Shown: in pieces, positions 54,437 to 64,000 of the stretch
Layout: every line of letters starts with the position of its first letter
How positions within the stretch are numbered: position 1 is the stretch's first letter
Assembly: GCF_947242115.1 (NCBI RefSeq)
Contig: NC_074723.1
Coordinates: forward strand, 30,785,543-30,849,542
Direction of reading: 5' to 3'
Length of the DNA stretch: 64,000 nt
From: Biomphalaria glabrata
Taxonomy: Eukaryota; Mollusca; Gastropoda; Planorbidae
The notes under the pieces: model-generated
Told to the model about the DNA's origin: nothing
Seen by the model: only the letters and a program-made list of their open reading frames with translations
Databases searched by the model: none
Made by a program: the position numbers and the translations under genes

Positions 54437-56293
54437 ACAAAATTACTTGCCTGCTAATTATAATTAAATTCAATATTCACAAAATTACTTGCCTGCTAAT
54501 TATAATTAAATTCAATAGCCACAAAATTACTTGACTGCTAATTATAATTAAATTCAATAGCCACAAAATTACTTGACTGCTAATTATAATTAAATTCAAT
54601 AGCCACAAAATCACTTGACTGCTAATTATAATTAAATTCAATAGCCACAAAATTACTTGACTGCTAATTATAATTAAATTCAATAGCCACAAAATTACTT
54701 GACTGCTAATTATAATTAAATTCAATAGCCACAAAATTACTTGACTGCTAATTATAATTAAATTCAATAGCCACAAAATTACTTGACTGCTAATTATAAT
54801 TAAATTCAATAGCCACAAAATTACTTGACTGTTAATTATAATTAAATTCAATAGCCACAAAATTACTTGACTGTTAATTATAATTAAATTCAATAGCCAC
54901 AAAATTACTTGACTGCTAATTATAATTAAATTCAATAGCCACAAAATTACTTGACTGTTAATTATAATTAAATTCAATAGCCACAAAATTACTTGACTGT
55001 TAATTATAATTAAATTCAATAGCCACAAAATTACTTGACTGTTAATTATAATTAAATTCAATAGCCACAAAATTACTTGACTGTTAATTATAATTAAATT
55101 CAATAGCCACAAAATTACTTGACTGTTAATTATAATTAAATTCAATAGCCACAAAATTACTTGACTGTTAATTATAATTAAATTCAATAGCCACAAAATT
55201 ACTTGACTGTTAATTATAATTAAATTCAATAGCCACAAAATTACTTGACTGTTAATTATAATTAAATTCAATAGCCACAAAATTACTTGACTGTTAATTA
55301 TAATTAAATTCAATAGCCACAAAATTACTTGACTGTTAATTATAATTAAATTCAATAGCCACAAAATTACTTGACTGTTAATTATAATTAAATTCAATAG
55401 CCACAAAATTACTTGACTGTTAATTATAATTAAATTCAATAGCCACAAAATTACTTGACTGTTAATTATAATTAAATTCAATAGCCACAAAATTACTTGA
55501 CTGTTAATTATAATTAAATTCAATAGCCACAAAATTACTTGACTGTTAATTATAATTAAATTCAATAGCCACAAAATTACTTGACTGTTAATTATAATTA
55601 AATTCAATAGCCACAAAATTACTTGACTGTTAATTATAATTAAATTCAATAGCCACAAAATTACTTGACTGTTAATTATAATTAAATTCAATAGCCACAA
55701 AATTACTTGACTGTTAATTATAATTAAATTCAATAGCCACAAAATTACTTGACTGTTAATTATAATTAAATTCAATAGCCACAAAATTACTTGACTGTTA
55801 ATTATAATTAAATTCAATAGCCACAAAATTACTTGACTGTTAATTATAATTAAATTCAATAGCCACAAAATTACTTGACTGTTAATTATAATTAAATTCA
55901 ATAGCCACACAATTACTTGACTGTTAATTATAATTAAATTCAATAGCCACAAAATTACTTGACTGTTAATTATAATTAAATTCAATAGCCACAAAATTAC
56001 TTGACTGTTAATTATAATTAAATTCAATAGCCACAAAATTACTTGACTGTTAATTATAATTAAATTCAATAGCCACAAAATTACTTGACTGTTAATTATA
56101 ATTAAATTCAATAGCCACAAAATTACTTGACTGTTAATTATAATTAAATTCAATAGCCACAAAATTACTTGACTGTTAATTATAATTAAATTCAATAGCC
56201 ACAAAATTACTTGACTGTTAATTATAATTAAATTCAATAGCCACAAAATTACTTGACTGTTAATTATAATTAAATTCAATAGCCACAAAATTA
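54437..56293. repeat. 42-bp satellite, about 44 units
   Basis: Unit: TTCAATAGCCACAAAATTAC, TTGACTGTTAATTATAATTA, AA. Units are nearly identical. Variants (GCCTGC, GACTGC) are concentrated at the left end, while the interior is homogeneous GACTGTT, a pattern of array-internal homogenisation. Each unit contains the perfect palindrome TTAATTATAATTAA (12 bp in the C variant), with two TAATTA cores. The period is a multiple of three, so one frame on the minus strand is open for the whole array by chance. Confidence 0.98.
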
Positions 56294-57495
56294 ATTGTTA
56301 TAGTGGGAAAGTAATGCCTCAAAATAACAATAAAGTAGTTCAATTAATCAAGTAACAAAATGGAGACAGACCATAAACAGAGTAGTTTGTTCTTAGTTAG
56401 TGTATCAGGTGGAACACATAAATACATTAAACATCGTATAAACCTAGTGCGTCGGAAATTTCACACCTATAACCATATTGGAAATAAAAAATAACTATCT
56501 TTAACTGTAATGTCAAGGCAAAAATAACAACAACACTGAGAACAACTAAATTGACAAAACAAATACAAACCTTCATTAAGAGATGTCTGAAAAATATCTT
56601 AAAACTACACTGGTAGACAAACTAGAAAACACCAAACTGTTGGAGATGTGTGGACAGAGAAATTTAAAGGTGCAGATACTAGAAAGAATGTAGAAATAAA
56701 CTAGTCACACCATTAGATAAAATACCAACAACAGAGCTAGACAGTGGAACAACCTCGGCGCCAGACGATGAGGAAGACGAAAATTAACGTTACAACTCAG
56801 TGTACTAGATGAAAAGTCAGAAAAGAGCTGGGAAAACATTAAAAAAATTAGAAGAGATCGTGGAGAGTGGTGTGATTGTTTTTATTTTGAGACCCTATGT
56901 TTAATGAGGAACGCAATGGAAATATTATGATGATGATACTGCTTTGTAGAATAGAGTTGTGATACATAATACCCAATTAACAATGAATACCCAATATAAA
57001 CTTTAAGTGATTTAATTGTTTTTTATTAAACTTTTAAAATCAATCTGCCAGAAATTAGAAGAAATCTGTAAGATTAAACAAAGACTTGTGGTACACCAAA
57101 GCATTTGTACATTTGCTCACAGGAAAAAATTAAACAAATATAGATAAATCTTTCTGAACAAAAAACTACTTCATATAAATTGAACTATCTCCCTTTGAAA
57201 ATATTTCAATGATTTTAATTTTAAGTTGTTTTTTTTAACGCGTGACAATACATTGAAATAAAATCATCTAAAAAATACTTTTTTAAAAAAAAAAAGCTTA
57301 TATTAAGTGCAATAGTATCAATTAGTTCTGACCAGTCGTATTTTTATTTATATTGACGGTTAAGATAAAATAAATCTTTTCGATTAGAAATATTTCTACC
57401 AATTAATTTGTTTATCTTTTTGCTTTCTCAATGCGCTAGGATACTATCGTTTGTCCTGACTAGTTCGGAAATGGGGAGGGAAGACGAAGGTAAAA
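56294..57495. other. Intergenic AT-rich DNA
   Basis: 56560-56880 has purine-rich, codon-like composition but stops in all frames and no recognised motif. 57427-57490 (GACTAGTTCGGAAATGGGGA) weakly resembles the FREP 3'-flank block at 20060-20110. Confidence 0.4.
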
Positions 57496-57499
57496 AAAA

Positions 57500-58190
57500 T
57501 AAAAATAATTTTTATTTTAAAAGCTCTGTTATAAACGAAATGTAGGCTCAAAGCGTTGTGATAAGATTACAAACACGAGAGCTAACATAACAAACTAATC
57601 TAAAAAATATTTAAGCAGGTAGGAAGTGTAGCATGTTTTGTGAGGTCAATGGCGAAAAGTTCCAAACCTTTAGTCCATTCACTGAAAAGTATGCAGACGT
57701 AGCTTTTAATGGAGAAACGTGCCACCACTAGAAGCGTTGAGTCCATTGAGCGAATGGCTCTCAGAGCATATGGAGTGTTCAGTTCGCTAAGGTACACGGC
57801 CATTTCATTGTTATATATACACGGATTAGAAAAGTGTGGCCACCTTGTAGTAGATTTTTGCTTTCATGGAAAGCGTGCGCAAGAGCGTAGTAGCAGAATC
57901 TCGTCTTATTTTTCTAAGGACTATTCGTGCGGCGTCGTTCTGATGAATGGAGCTTTTTTAAAAGAATGGAGCTATTTTGTCATCAGGTATACCTGCTAGC
58001 ACGGCGTTACAATAGTTAAGGCGAGAGAGTATAAATGTCACAGCTAGCTTTTTTGTTTACTCCGTTGTTTAATAAGGTCGGATCTGACCTAATCTGTGCA
58101 GCTTCAGATAAAGACTTTTGCAGAGCTGAATTATATTTTTGGTCTAAAGATAGTGTTGAGTCTAAGAAAACTACAAGATTCCACACTACA
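57500..58190 (+). repeat. Dispersed repeat D, longest copy
   Basis: It matches 25800-26155 throughout (ATGTAGGCTCAAAGCG, AGTTCCAAACCTTTAGTCCA, GAAACGTG, GTTGAGTCCATTGAGCG, TTCGCTAAGGTACA) and extends about 350 bp further, including CGGCGTTACAATAGTTAAGG and TTGGTCTAAAGATAGTGTTG. Confidence 0.8.
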
Positions 58191-58396
58191 AGGACATAAG
58201 GAACCTGGCAGTGATAAAGAGATAATCTTTGTATATTGGTGAATATTTACATGATCTTTTCTTTTTTTAATGCTATAAACAATTATTTAATCGTTCAAGA
58301 GTCCTTAAGGGAAATACTTTTGTCACTGTTATTGTTTTATATGTTATGAATGTGGCTGTGGTTATCAATGTAGGCGTGGTGGTGACATTGGGTTCT

Positions 58397-58790
58397 TGTT
58401 ACAAATCACAGAATAATGAAATGACGCTGGGTGTAGCAGACACAATAAGTTTAATATAACACCACATAGTGAATACACCATACAACTCGACCCAGGAATG
58501 GTCAGTATTAATCCAACAGTAATATACGAATATCACAACTTAGTACTTATTCTATAACCAACTACTTTAAACATCTAACTCTACTGCTTATATCTTAAGT
58601 GACTCAATACAAGTGCTTGCTACAAGATCTCTATGTGGACTGACTGCCTTTAACTCCCTGGTTCACCTAAGGTCAAAAGTGTTCACCTTAGTGCAACATG
58701 GGTTGTGAATAAGATTCACAATATGGAATTAACATACACAATACAGAATTAGGGTTTCTACTCTATGGCACCAACTTTGAGGTGGTGACA
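58397..58790 (-). repeat. 3' LTR of the Gmr1-like fossil
   Basis: 394 bp with TG...CA ends next to the polypurine tract. On the minus strand a TATA-like ATATAAGCAG lies near 58595. Without the 5' LTR the ends cannot be confirmed by pairing. Confidence 0.6.
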
Positions 58791-61700
58791 TTACCTATCA
58801 CCCCCCTTTTGAAAAAAAATTTGAAGAAATTTTTTTTAGCTTGACGACATAATTATCATAAGTAGGATCAATTGGAATTCTTGGGGTCTATGAAATGTAC
58901 AATTGCAGAGTTCAAATAGAACTACAAACTTGCAATAAAATATATAATATGACAGTGTTACACAAAATATTTGCTGAATCAAAAAAATTCATACAAGGGC
59001 AAAATTCTCTAATTCATCATATTCTTGTAAGGCAATTCAAATAATTCTCTGAGTCAAATACTTAACATCCCAAATAATTCTTTATATGTAGTTCTAATAT
59101 ATTCATCAATATTCAAATGTGCTTAATATTTACAAGTCTTTTTCATAATAATATGTGCAAAGTGTGACGAAAATTTCAATGACAATCTCCTATGTCACAA
59201 TGTGAAAAATTAATACAAGTTTTTATTCACAATATCTATTTATAAAAAAAATCTTTTGCACTATAGACATGTTAGAAGTCTGGTTTTTTGACACCAATAA
59301 TACAATATTTACAAATCATGTAGAAAATGTTACAAGTAAGTCTCAATATGTAAGTGATAAGTATAGAAAAATTTTAAATATGTGTCAAAATTCAACATCA
59401 AATTGTTTAATGATCATTGTTACAAATTCAATGTATCTGTTTACTTCAATATGAGGTTTGATATCTCCATAAAAAATTGTTGTGCATTAATAGTACACAA
59501 GTAAATATGTATAATTCAAGTATCAAAATATTTGCTCAAAAGTATGAACATCAAATCAAAATAAATATCTTTCATAGTGCTTGTTGCATGCACCTTATGT
59601 TTCAATTAAGTATTTCTCCATATGACAGTTCAAATAATTTGTAGCTAGTAATGGCAAAAGTTTAATGTTACATTGTTTATCAAATAATTATTGTGTACAA
59701 AGTTCAAAAAAATCTTTGTCGAAAAACTTCAACTGAGAAAATGTGTCAGTTGTGATACAATCTTTGAGTTTACATTAATTTGTTCAAGCATATATATACA
59801 AGCATAACATCCTACTAGTTTAGTTGTATTCATTTTAATCTGTTGTGAAAAAATGTGTAAGTCCAATTTAAAAGAATAATATCAAGTGTCTCTTTCAGTA
59901 CTTGAAATATCAAAAAGTTTGTACAACAATCTTCTTGTTTACATCAATGATTGTTACAAAAAATATAGTCCATAAGAATAGTTTGACAAAAATGTTTTCA
60001 AAAAAATAGAAGTGTATGTCAATATTTAATTACACTTATTGACATTAAATAAATAAGTTACATTATGAATCAATCTCCTTTTTCAATAGTATTGAAAAAT
60101 GTGACTAAGTTATATAATTGTGATAAATGACATAGTAAAAAAATTCCAATCTTGTTTACAATAGCTGTAGAAAAAAATTTTGTCCAAGTTGTTCTCAATA
60201 CAATGAGAAAAAATAATGTTTACATTGTATGGAAAAAATTAAGCTAGGTACTGAATAAGTTGGGAAAAAATTCAATGTTTGTTTACATTGTTGAGTACAA
60301 AAATGTTATTCTTGTTGACAAAAGAATGTGAAAAAAATGTTGGTTACAATGTAGTAATCAGATTCCAAAGTTTGTTTACAAATAGAGTTTGAAAAAATAA
60401 GTTCTAGTTTAATGTTTAAAAATAGTACTCAATGTTTACAAAATAATGCTCATAGTTGGTTGTAAAAATAATTGTGTTTACTTTAAGGTGTGAATCTTAA
60501 ATCTTTGACATTTAGCAATACAAGTTTTGACTAACATGACATAGATTATTATCTAAGTCATTCTGATTATCTTGAATATATCTGGACATAAAATCAGCAA
60601 TAACATTATCTTTCCCTTTTATTTGTTTTATTTCAAAATGGAAATCAGCTAGGATCATGGTCCATCTTGTAATTCTACTATTAGTATTTGCTTTAACATT
60701 TAGAGTGGTTAATGGTTTATGATCTGTAAATATTAGGAAAAATCTGCCTAACAGATGTCTTTTTAGTCGCAGTGTACACTACACTATGGCTAAATATTCT
60801 TTTTCTATGGTACTGTATCTTATTTCTGCCCTGGATAATCTTCTACTAAGATATTCAATGGGGACCAGATTATTATCATCTCTCTGCATAAGACATGCTC
60901 CTATGGCAGTGTCAGATGCGTCTGTGTATAATTCAAATACTTTATCTTTACTGGGTATATGTAATCTCTTATCATCATTAAATATTTCTTTGAGTTTATC
61001 TACTGCTTCTCTACATTCTTTAGAAGCTGCAATTATTTTCTTATATGTGTCCTTGTTGCTGTTCTTTACTTTTAATAAGTCATAAAGAGGAGATATTAAT
61101 TGTGTATAGTTACTAATAAATTTCTTGTAAAAATTAAATAATCCTATAATGGCTTGAATGTCTTTTTTAGTCTCTGGTGGTTTAACTTGCATTATTTTAT
61201 TTAGGTTGCTTCTAGTAGGCCTTATTTGTTTGTTTCCTATTTCATAGCCTAAAAATTCTATTTTAGTTTTCCCTATATGTAGTTTATCAGGGGCTATAGT
61301 CAACTTGTTCTACCTCAGCCTATTTAATACTTGTTTGAGAGTTTTAATGTGATTTTCCCAAGTTTTTGAAAATATGCAGATATCATCCACGTAGAAAACT
61401 ACATCTTCTATTCCCTGCAGCAACTTGGCCATACATTTTTGGAATGTTGCTGTACTGTTCACTAAGCCAAATGGCATCACATTCCATTGGTACACTCCTA
61501 CTAGACCTGGCAAATTGCAGCTGAACGCGGCAAACTTTTTGGATCTCTCCTCCATCTCTATTTGCCAGAACCCACGGTTCAAATCACAAGTGGTAAATAT
61601 TTCTGAGCTTCCTATTTTTTCTATCAACTGTTCTGGTAGAGGTAGTGGTTCTGCATCAATCACTGTTTTGCTATTCAATTCTCTAAAATCACAGCACACA

Positions 61701-64000
61701 CGTAGAGTGTTATCTTTCTTTTTGACTATTACTATTGGGGACACATATTCACTTTGTTCATCTACCCTTCTGATTGTTCCATCCTTCATTAACTTATTTA
61801 ATTCTTCTTTAACTTTGTCACAGTATGCTGTTGGTATTGTATAGTTTTTTTTCTTTATTGCAGAATAGTCTTTCAATCTGATTTTATGCTGAATTATGCT
61901 TGTCCTCCCTAGTTGATTTGTAATCACATCCTTGTACTCTCTCAATACATTTTCTACTTGCTCTTCATTTGCTGCTGGTGTTTCAAAATGTTGTGATACA
62001 GCACAGGCATGCAGAAAAAAATTTAGTTCGCTATCTGTCTCATCTTCAAATATCTCACATTCTTCCGCATCATTGCCTTGTACTACCATAGCATGTTCTC
62101 TTCTGGGGCTACCTTTCAGTTTGTTGACATGCAATTTCCTCACTATTCCATTCATCTCAACTTCATATGTTACGTTTCCTACTTTCTTTTCAATAGTATA
62201 TGGACCATCATAAAATTCTTCCTCATCTCGCATTTTTACGTAAACTGTATCTCCTTCTTCAAATTCTCTTAACACTCTATTTTTGTTTTTAATGTCTCTG
62301 TGTTTCTTTGTGCTTCTTTTAATATTCTCTTGTGCAGTTTTGACCGCATATGTTAACTGATTTTTGTTCTTCACTATAAGTGGGAAATCTTCTTCTTTAA
62401 TCTCAAGCATGTTTTGTTTCCATAAATGTAATGGTCCTCTCATTTTTCTGTTATGTACTAATTCATATGGAGAGAAACCTGTTGATTCGTTCTTGGCTTC
62501 ACGGTACGCAAACAATATATATGGTAGCATCTCATCCCAGTTGTTTGGGTTTTCCATACATACTTTGTCCAACATAATCTTCATAGATTTATTCCAACGT
62601 TCTACAATACTGTTCGCTTGTGCATGGTAAACTGTACTAAAGACTTGATTGACTTCTGTTAACTTTGTGAATGCAGCTGTTAGGGCCGCTTTAAACTGAG
62701 TTCCGTTATCACTGACAATGGTTCTAGGAAAGCCTATCATGGTAAATAATAGTAATAACGTCTGACATATCGTACTTGCATCAATGTGTTTTAATGGGAA
62801 AGCTTCAGGCCAGCGTGTGGCAAAATCCATGAATGATAATATGTATCAATTTCCTTTAGCTGTTACAGTTGGAAGTTCAGCTATATCCATGGCTAGTTTT
62901 TCGAATGGTGTCTCTACTGTATCTGTTTCTTGTAGAGGTGCTTTGTGTTTCCCTGTGATTGGATTTCTTCTTATGCACTGTACACAACTCTTAGTATATG
63001 CCTTCACTTCTTGCTCCATCTTAGGCCAGAAACAGTTGTGTCTTATTTTTTCTAGTGTTCTTGTGTAAGCCATATGTCCAGCCAAGGGACTGTCATGACA
63101 TGTTTCAATGATGCTTTTTCTCAATTGCTGAGGTATTACTATTTGTAGCACTTCATTTCCATTTCTTATTTTCTTATGCTTTATAGCTACTCCATTTATT
63201 TTGCTGTATGGTCCTTCAGTTCTGTTGCATAAATTCTTGCATATGTTCGAAATTGTTGGATCATTTTGCTGCATCTCAATTAATTCATCTTTGTTGACAT
63301 TCATGTTTGGAATTATGGCCATAAAAGATTTGTCTTTCTTGTCATTTTTTATTTTTGATGTGTTCTCCGTTTGACACTCTATATGTACAGTATCTTTGTT
63401 TGAAATATACTGTTTGCCTTTATTTCTTTCACTGGTCACTTCACTTGTGTCAGTGTCTGCTTTCCTTATCTAATTGTTGTTACTGCAGCTACTTCTATAT
63501 TTTCTTGATTTACACTATTAGCCCATTTTACTAAGGCTTCTTCTGACAGTTCAACTATATTCTCTATGTTCCCTATAATTAGTTCTTCAGCTGGGTTGTT
63601 CATTACTATGGCTTTGTATTGACCAGTGAACCATGGTGATTCAATGAAAACTAATGCTGTTTCACATTCTTCCCATAAGTCTTTATTCGCATAAGTCAGT
63701 GTGACCTTTTCTTCAAGTATTTGTTCAGGTTTTACTAGTGATTTCTTTACAATGATTGAGGTGCAGCCGCTGTCACGTAATGCATATACCTTAATGCCAT
63801 CCACATAGGCAGGATACACTTTTAATTTGGCTACCTTTGTCTGTATATATGCTACTGTTTCATATTCTATTGGTCTTTTAGTTGCTACAGCTGCCATGTT
63901 TTGTCTGGTATGATTGTTATTGTGGTAAGTATGTTGTCTATCTTGAAATTGATCTCTTCTAGACATTCTGTTGTTTTGCCATCTTCTGTTTGTTTGATGT
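58397..64000 (-). mobile_element. Gmr1-like Ty3/Gypsy LTR retrotransposon fossil (partial, runs off right edge)
   Basis: Read on the minus strand the visible parts are: aspartic protease (RDSGCTS) about 63.5-63.9 kb; integrase HHCC zinc finger about 62.9-63.2 kb and DDE core with GPY/F-like module about 62.1-62.8 kb; reverse transcriptase with the YVDD box about 61.3-61.9 kb; connection and RNase H about 60.5-61.2 kb; a 1.7-kb AT-rich untranslated stretch; polypurine tract (AAAAGGGGGGTGATAGG) near 58800; and the 3' LTR 58397-58790 (TGTCACCACC ... GTAACA). Integrase precedes reverse transcriptase, the order known for the Gmr1 group of Ty3/Gypsy elements. gag and the 5' LTR lie outside. The element is broken, with roughly three breaks in the visible part, but its domains are well preserved, so it is probably fairly young. 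Confidence 0.88.

Noticed and set aside
54477-56288. A 603-codon open frame with a 14-residue repeat on the minus strand
   Set aside because: It is the 42-bp satellite read in one frame. A period divisible by three leaves one frame open by chance, and there is no start context, splice site or promoter.
50629-56293. Same 42-nt period in the FREP-4 ICR and the downstream satellite
   Set aside because: The unit sequences share no similarity. The ICR period comes from two heptads, so the match in length is most likely coincidence.
54437-56293. Possible CRISPR-like array
   Set aside because: Units are contiguous without unique spacers and the DNA is clearly animal; it is a satellite.
60786-63068. 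Plus-strand open frames over the Gmr1-like element
   Set aside because: Antisense to the protease, integrase and reverse transcriptase regions; no independent motifs.

Overview
The window is non-coding-rich, AT-rich animal DNA from a freshwater pulmonate snail (Planorbidae/Bulinidae type: Biomphalaria, Bulinus or a close relative). The evidence is a cluster of FREP genes (fibrinogen-related proteins: signal peptide, immunoglobulin-like domains, coiled-coil interceding region or ICR, C-terminal fibrinogen domain), a lectin-like immune family known from these snails, set among snail-type SINEs, LINEs, hAT transposons and LTR-element fossils. The exact species cannot be named from the sequence alone.

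FREP layout. Two complete four-exon FREP genes diverge from the middle of the window: FREP-1 on the minus strand (exons 33407-33464, 31352-31816, 27204-27875, 22876-23516; 611 codons) and FREP-4 on the plus strand (exons 43331-43388, 45167-45634, 50252-51133, 53089-53723; 680 codons). In both, exon lengths sum to a multiple of three and every intron interrupts codons in phase 1. Left of FREP-1, in the same orientation, lie a decayed tandem duplicate (FREP-2, only the ICR exon near 17.4-18.0 kb and a frameshifted fibrinogen exon at 14.0-14.6 kb) and a lone IgSF1 exon (FREP-3, 3188-3607) whose remaining exons would be beyond the left edge. Between the two divergent genes sit two further relics: a signal-peptide exon with its start codon lost (about 35.08 kb, minus) and an ICR-exon piece (35.48-35.79 kb, plus). 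FREP-4 also has a second, dead ICR exon in its third intron (51.42-52.11 kb), split by a SINE. The locus therefore shows duplication and decay at gene, exon and 42-nt repeat-unit level.

Repeats. At least four short elements with 8-bp target-site duplications and hAT-like ends can be delimited to the base (11587-13246, 23721-25624, 33770-34788, 39194-40958), plus a Charlie-like one (41854-42523). LINE 3' fragments lie at 46.67-48.05 kb and 38.80-41.09 kb (the latter split by a hAT element). Two tRNA-derived SINE families recur throughout. LTR fossils are a solo LTR (15292-16184), an LTR piece near 21.6 kb, a Ty3/Gypsy remnant at about 37.3-38.8 kb, and the 3' two thirds of a broken Gmr1-like element (58397 to the right edge) with integrase ahead of reverse transcriptase. 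A 42-bp satellite of about 44 units (54437-56293) sits just downstream of FREP-4, and a 0.9-kb polypyrimidine tract lies at 36.27-37.17 kb.

How it works together. The intact genes should encode secreted pathogen-recognition lectins: the IgSF and fibrinogen domains bind ligands and the ICR coiled coil oligomerises them. Both have a TATA box only about 40 nt before the ATG and share an upstream block about 200 nt before it, suggesting common regulation.
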